Positions 5,021 to 8,232 of a DNA stretch of 8,232 nucleotides are shown piece after piece. Numbering within the stretch: position 1 is the stretch's first letter; the number at the start of each line of letters is the position of its first letter. The stretch comes from Candidatus Coatesiibacteriota bacterium (lineage in GTDB: Bacteria > B130-G9): contig JAFGIT010000275.1 of the NCBI GenBank assembly GCA_016929465.1, positions 1 through 8,232 of the forward strand, read 5' to 3'. The translations under genes and the position numbers were made by a program. The notes beneath the pieces are model-generated. The model was not told the origin of the DNA. It saw only the letters and a program-made list of their open reading frames with translations, and searched no databases.

Positions 5021-7522
5021 TCATTCATAGTATCCCGGCCAGACGCGAGGATCTTCCAGTTTCGTCCATTGGTTATTCTCAAAACGATACCAATTGCCGG
5101 GTTCTGTCCGTCTCTCGGTGGAAGGGCCGACCCTTACGGCAGCAATGACCATCATTTCTCCACGCGCCTCGAACAGCTTATATTTATACGGATCATCCTT
5201 GCGATTATCTCGCGCCAGTGCCGGATCATCCCTTCTTAGGCCCTCAATAGCATAAGAATCAATACGATCGATGTGTTCGAATGCGACCAGCGCCGTGCCT
5301 CCTCCGCCTCGCCTGCTCGGGCGTACCACATTAAGAGCATTGACCAAAATTGTATAAGTATAGCATCTAGAGCCTTCGTCACAGTCAATCTGGCCGTTAG
5401 CTAGCTTCTGAAAGCTATGATTCTTGTCGATGTCGCATCGAGGATTCAGGATGAAGTCCGGCTTGCGCCTGTAGATCTCTGCCAGCTCGCGACTGTAATC
5501 GACACAGAGAGGCACAATTATCCTCCCCAGCCGCGTCTCAAATTGGGGAATGAACTTGCCGCATGCCATCTCCTTGGCGAACTTCTCCTCAAAATTGGCT
5601 TGATGGCATTTGGCGTATCGATAGTCATCGCCATCGATTATTGTCGGGCAAATATTGCGATTGTCATCATCATAATAGCTGCCGCAGACGACCATCATGC
5701 TCGAGTAATTGGTCTTGATTTCATTGACCCATTCCTCTGCAAAGCTGAGCTCCGGGAAACAGATTATGTCCACTCCCTCATCAACAGCGATGTCCAGCGC
5801 CCCGAGGATTTTTCGCTTAACATCCTCTTTGCAGGCGTCCTTCAAAATGAATGGGAATGTCGGCGTCAATGAGAAGTCCAGTTGGACCAGACACACCTTT
5901 ACCCATTCGCATGCTGGATTCCCGTCAATTAGCTTGACCAGCTTTATTTCAACTCGCTCCTCCGCCCCCTCCGAATCTGCTGTTAAAGGAGGCAACTGGA
6001 ATGCTTTGCTAATCTCAGTACTCAAAGTCCCATCCAACATCTGAGCGGCATTCAGACCATAAAGCAGGGCAATCTCCTCAGTGTGAGGAACATCTTCGAG
6101 GCTCCTATATTTTTGGAGGGCCTCTACGATTGTATCGATCGCATTTACAGCAGCTAGAAACTCCGTCAGATTGAGCTCTCGAAAGACTGTCCTGGCCGTA
6201 TGAAGAGTGTCCAATCCAACCTCCCCAAACGACAATGCGTCGGAAAGGGATTCAATACAGGCCCTTTTGCTTTCGAGGATTCGTAGCGAGTCCATCGGAA
6301 TGCTCTTCCCCGCGAAATCTTCCGTCAAGGCTGCGATGAATTGACCATCCCTTTGCACATTGCTTTTCAATTCAAGCAAGGTCTGACTTCTCAGCGAGCT
6401 CATAAAATCAACGTCCAGAGATCTCAACCTCTTCATCAATGCCAGCCCATTCTTGGCGGTTTTTGCTGCATCTATAGCCATTTCAGCATTCGGTTCTTCA
6501 CTGAGGAATGAAAATAGCTCACCGGCTTTGATGAAATTCCTCTCTGCCTCCTCGTAGCGGAACATGTTGAGTAACTCGACACCTTTGTTAAACCGTGCAT
6601 TGGCATTCTGCGGATGCAGCTTCAAGACTGCATCATGGGCATCCAGGGCCTCCTTATAGCGGCCAAGTCTGCTGAGCAGGACCGCCCTGTTGATTCCCGG
6701 CGGGGCGAATCCAGGGTCGATTTCCAATGCCTTGTTATAGGAGTCCAAAGCCTCTTGATCGCGATTCAATCTCTCAAATGCGACGCCTTTGTTGTGCCAG
6801 GGCTTCGGGTTTTTCGGATCGAGGCCAATGACCATGTCATGCGCAGCCAATGCATCCTCGTATCGGCCTAGCTCAGTTAGGGTGGTGCCTTTATTAAACC
6901 ATGCGGCAGTTAAGCCGGCATCGATCTCCAGTGCCCTATTTAGCGACTCCAGAGCTTCCTTGCTCTGGCCGAGCCTGTTATGCGTAATCCCTTTGTTATA
7001 GAAAGCTGTCGCGTTCTTCGGGTCAAGAGCAGAGGCTCTTTCCAGAGCCTCCAACGCATCCTCATATCGGTCAAGGTCAGCCAGCAGAGCCCCCTTATTC
7101 CCCAACGCATGCACGTTGTCAGGTTCCCGATCCAAGACATCGTCAAGTAATTGTAGAGCCGCCTGAGGCTTCCCGAGTCTTATCAGGGTAACACCCTTGC
7201 CAATCATCGCTTCAGTATTCCCAGGATCCAATTCAATAGAATTGTCAAATGCACTAAGTGCCTCAGAATCCCTGCCCATCTCGGATAGGATGCCGCTGAG
7301 ATTGAACCATGCTGTCGCATGGTTCGGCTCCAGTTCAATGATCCGCTCCATCATGCGCAAGACCACATCATGCTCTCGCTTGCTCCATAGGTCCCCAGCG
7401 ATTCTTAGAATCTCAGGAATCTCCTTCTCTCCCGCTAGTTTAAGTGCCTCGTCTATCTGACCTTTTTTGATGAGGTCCAATATCTCCCGCATCTTGGGGC
7501 TCAGATTTTCTTTGTCCGTCAT
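5021..7522 (-). CDS. TPR array fused to nitrilase-superfamily (carbon-nitrogen hydrolase) domain
   Basis: An 833-residue protein in three parts. Residues about 35-340 are 8-9 tandem TPRs of exactly 34 residues with motifs such as FNKG, YEDALEAL and ALDPKNATA, a protein-binding solenoid. Residues about 345-525 are helical without a family I recognise. Residues about 541-798 are a CN-hydrolase fold: the catalytic triad is Glu591 (CFPELSF), Lys638 (RYAKCHQ) and Cys673 (VPLCVDY), all intact, which predicts hydrolysis of an amide or nitrile on a small molecule or modified substrate. A tail at 803-833 is rich in W/Y (NWYRFENNQWTKLEDP). No signal peptide or membrane segment, so cytoplasmic. GGGAG abuts ATG 7522, too close to serve; GAGG at 7536-7533 has 10-base spacing and supports this start. 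ATG 7492 is an alternative. The substrate is unknown. TPR-nitrilase fusion is not one of the classic nitrilase branches (NAD synthetase, Lnt, NitFhit, RimI fusions). Confidence 0.9.
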   Translation of the reverse strand: MTDKENLSPKMREILDLIKKGQIDEALKLAGEKEIPEILRIAGDLWSKREHDVVLRMMERIIELEPNHATAWFNLSGILSEMGRDSEALSAFDNSIELDPGNTEAMIGKGVTLIRLGKPQAALQLLDDVLDREPDNVHALGNKGALLADLDRYEDALEALERASALDPKNATAFYNKGITHNRLGQSKEALESLNRALEIDAGLTAAWFNKGTTLTELGRYEDALAAHDMVIGLDPKNPKPWHNKGVAFERLNRDQEALDSYNKALEIDPGFAPPGINRAVLLSRLGRYKEALDAHDAVLKLHPQNANARFNKGVELLNMFRYEEAERNFIKAGELFSFLSEEPNAEMAIDAAKTAKNGLALMKRLRSLDVDFMSSLRSQTLLELKSNVQRDGQFIAALTEDFAGKSIPMDSLRILESKRACIESLSDALSFGEVGLDTLHTARTVFRELNLTEFLAAVNAIDTIVEALQKYRSLEDVPHTEEIALLYGLNAAQMLDGTLSTEISKAFQLPPLTADSEGAEERVEIKLVKLIDGNPACEWVKVCLVQLDFSLTPTFPFILKDACKEDVKRKILGALDIAVDEGVDIICFPELSFAEEWVNEIKTNYSSMMVVCGSYYDDDNRNICPTIIDGDDYRYAKCHQANFEEKFAKEMACGKFIPQFETRLGRIIVPLCVDYSRELAEIYRRKPDFILNPRCDIDKNHSFQKLANGQIDCDEGSRCYTYTILVNALNVVRPSRRGGGGTALVAFEHIDRIDSYAIEGLRRDDPALARDNRKDDPYKYKLFEARGEMMVIAAVRVGPSTERRTEPGNWYRFENNQWTKLEDPRVWPGYYE
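6575..7420 (-). repeat. 102-bp periodic coding repeat (TPR array)
   Basis: The nitrilase-fusion gene's TPRs show as a DNA period of 102 bases. The codons for the N-K-G or equivalent motif recur near 6583, 6687, 6786, 6888, 6990, 7092, 7194 and 7296 with almost no length variation. Copies have diverged in sequence, so this is a protein-level tandem repeat rather than a recent DNA duplication. It is not a CRISPR array: no short identical repeats and the whole stretch is one reading frame. Confidence 0.8.
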
Positions 7523-7565
7523 CTCCCGGCAGCCTCGAATTATTCCATGGAACTCATTATCGATG

Positions 7566-7581
7566 TTGATATAATTATCAA
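7566..7581. promoter_or_regulatory. Operator-like palindrome over the minus-strand -10
   Basis: TTGATATAATTATCAA: six-base arms TTGATA and TATCAA around TAAT. It covers the -10 and probable start site of the TPR-nitrilase promoter, a position where a bound dimer would block transcription. The divergent XRE-family protein is an obvious candidate ligand, by inference only. Confidence 0.5.
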
Positions 7582-7601
7582 GAGCCGCCCTGCCATGTCA
7601 A
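7574..7601 (-). promoter_or_regulatory. Sigma-70-like promoter for the TPR-nitrilase gene
   Basis: On the minus strand, TTGACA (7601-7596, perfect -35), a 16-base spacer, then GATAAT (7579-7574, five of six to the -10). Transcription would begin near 7567, giving a leader of about 45 bases to ATG 7522. This is the best promoter match in the window. Confidence 0.7.
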
Positions 7602-7604
7602 TAT

Positions 7605-7624
7605 GAGCAATCTCGAGCAATTGC
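7605..7624. promoter_or_regulatory. GAGCAAT direct repeat plus GCAATTGC palindrome
   Basis: GAGCAAT at 7605-7611 and again at 7615-7621, starts ten bases apart (about one helical turn). The second copy merges into the 8-bp palindrome GCAATTGC at 7617-7624. It lies just upstream of the minus-strand -35 and about 60 bases before the XRE start, so it could bind a regulator acting on both genes. Confidence 0.42.
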
Positions 7625-7666
7625 GGATTGACCCGACCGCCCACGACGGGCAAGATTGGTGTCGGA

Positions 7667-7673
7667 AGGGAGG
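7667..7673 (+). promoter_or_regulatory. Strong ribosome binding site for XRE/ImmA-IrrE gene
   Basis: AGGGAGG ending eight bases before ATG 7682, near-ideal sequence and spacing. It favours ATG 7682 over the in-frame GTG at 7676. Confidence 0.75.
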
Positions 7674-7681
7674 TTGTGTGG

Positions 7682-8232
7682 ATGGACCGTGTGGCGGTCA
7701 GACCGGAATTGCTGCGATGGGCGCGGGAGCGTTCGGGGAGGAGCATTGACAGTCTTGTGAGGCGGTTCCCAGGGCTGAAGCTCTGGGAGAGAGGCAAAGA
7801 ACGTCCGACGTTCAAACAGCTGGAGAAGCTCGCCAAGGCAACCCATACGCCATTTGGATACTTTTTCCTGACTGCGCCTCCGAAGGAGTCAATTCCCATT
7901 CCCGACCTTCGCACGGTCGGCAATCAATATATGGAACGCCCGAGCCCGAATCTATTGGACACCGTCCACACGATGCAGCGCCGTCAGGCCTGGCTGCGGG
8001 AAATGCTTGTCGAATGCGAAGCGGAGCCGCTGGAATTCGTGGGAAGCGCCAACCTGACGGATGAAGCGGAGGCCGTCGGACGCGAAATGCGGCGTATAGT
8101 GGGCCTGGAGGATGGATGGGCCGCCAAAGTGCGGACCTGGCAGGAGGCGGTCGGTGAGCTGCGCCGCGCCATCGAGAAACTGAATGTCATGGCCATCATC
8201 AATGGCGTTGTCGGGAACAACGCGCATCGCAA
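7682..8232 (+). CDS. XRE-family HTH / ImmA-IrrE metallopeptidase-type regulator, 3' end outside window (partial)
   Basis: 183 complete codons are visible and no stop is reached. Residues about 7-58 form an XRE-type helix-turn-helix (PELLRWARERSG, then KLWERGKERPTFKQLEKLAK), followed by the family hallmarks TPFGYFFL at 56-63, IPIPDLRTVG at 71-80, RPSPNLLDTVHTMQRRQAWL at 86-105 and NGVVGNNAHR at 174-183. The last is the known entry into the ImmA/IrrE (COG2856-type) domain; the zinc-binding HEXXH helix would lie just past the window. In this family the HTH part binds DNA and the peptidase part cleaves or senses a partner; relatives occur in integrative elements and as antitoxin-like partners of PIN-like DUF4411 genes. 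Codon use is GC-rich like valS, unlike the divergent TPR-nitrilase gene. Start chosen from the strong ribosome site and the family's usual N-terminus. Family assignment is firm. Confidence 0.9.
   Translation, partial: MDRVAVRPELLRWARERSGRSIDSLVRRFPGLKLWERGKERPTFKQLEKLAKATHTPFGYFFLTAPPKESIPIPDLRTVGNQYMERPSPNLLDTVHTMQRRQAWLREMLVECEAEPLEFVGSANLTDEAEAVGREMRRIVGLEDGWAAKVRTWQEAVGELRRAIEKLNVMAIINGVVGNNAHR

Larger units (their letters stand above)
7523..7681. promoter_or_regulatory. Divergent control region between TPR-nitrilase and XRE genes
   Basis: 159 bases separating two divergent starts. It holds the minus-strand promoter, the TTGATATAATTATCAA palindrome over that promoter's -10, two GAGCAAT copies ten bases apart, GCAATTGC at 7617-7624 and a strong plus-strand ribosome site. 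For the plus gene only a weak promoter can be offered: TTGACC at 7628-7633 with CAAGAT at 7651-7656 after 17 bases. A plus-strand TATAAT at 7570-7575 lacks a matching -35. Confidence 0.6.

Noticed and set aside
4985-5239. 84-codon plus-strand frame over the TPR-nitrilase 3' end
   Set aside because: No ribosome site and no coding character; antisense to a firmly identified domain.
6575-7420. Evenly spaced repeats as a possible CRISPR array
   Set aside because: Period is 102 bases, copies are divergent and all lie in one open frame encoding 34-residue TPRs.
7540-7923. 127-codon minus-strand frame antisense to the XRE gene
   Set aside because: The plus strand carries family-specific motifs and a strong ribosome site, and this frame has none.
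1-8232. tRNA, rRNA, transposase or integrase genes
   Set aside because: I looked on both strands and found no cloverleaf, rRNA core sequence or recombinase motif.

Overview
This looks like a bacterial chromosome window in which an ordinary housekeeping pair is followed by accessory genes. The valyl-tRNA synthetase is of the bacterial type, with a Cys-X2-Cys zinc knuckle, KMSKS loop and C-terminal coiled-coil arm. The prenyltransferase has a bacterial/plant-type DDLPCMD motif. Promoters match the sigma-70 pattern. I cannot name the lineage. One decayed fragment resembles secreted FN3/FlgD-Ig-like segments that I associate with FCB-group candidate phyla, which is only a weak hint.

Layout. Bases 1-2199 (+): valS, missing its N-terminus. 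Bases 2199-3095 (+): polyprenyl diphosphate synthase, overlapping the valS stop by one base. Bases 3096-3442: non-coding leader region with two perfect inverted repeats and a good sigma-70-like promoter. Bases 3443-4606 (+): HNH nuclease domain fused to a TPR-like helical region. Bases 4607-5020: gap with a frameshifted, minus-strand coding remnant and a cluster of alternating GGCGA/TCGCC elements. Bases 5021-7522 (-): 833-residue protein with 8-9 TPRs, a helical middle and a nitrilase-family amidohydrolase domain with an intact Glu-Lys-Cys triad. Bases 7523-7681: divergent control region with a strong minus-strand promoter and operator-like repeats. Bases 7682-8232 (+): start of an XRE helix-turn-helix/ImmA-IrrE regulator that runs off the window.

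The valS and prenyltransferase genes are GC-rich with mostly G/C third codon positions. The HNH-TPR and TPR-nitrilase genes are visibly more AT-rich with mixed codon use. The final XRE gene is GC-rich again. This suggests an acquired cassette between about 3120 and 7600.

The two convergent accessory genes share one logic: a helical repeat scaffold fused to a hydrolase (nuclease in one, amidase/nitrilase in the other). They sit beside a regulator family common in mobile elements and toxin-antitoxin loci. A defence or conflict role is a reasonable inference, but nothing in the sequence proves it.
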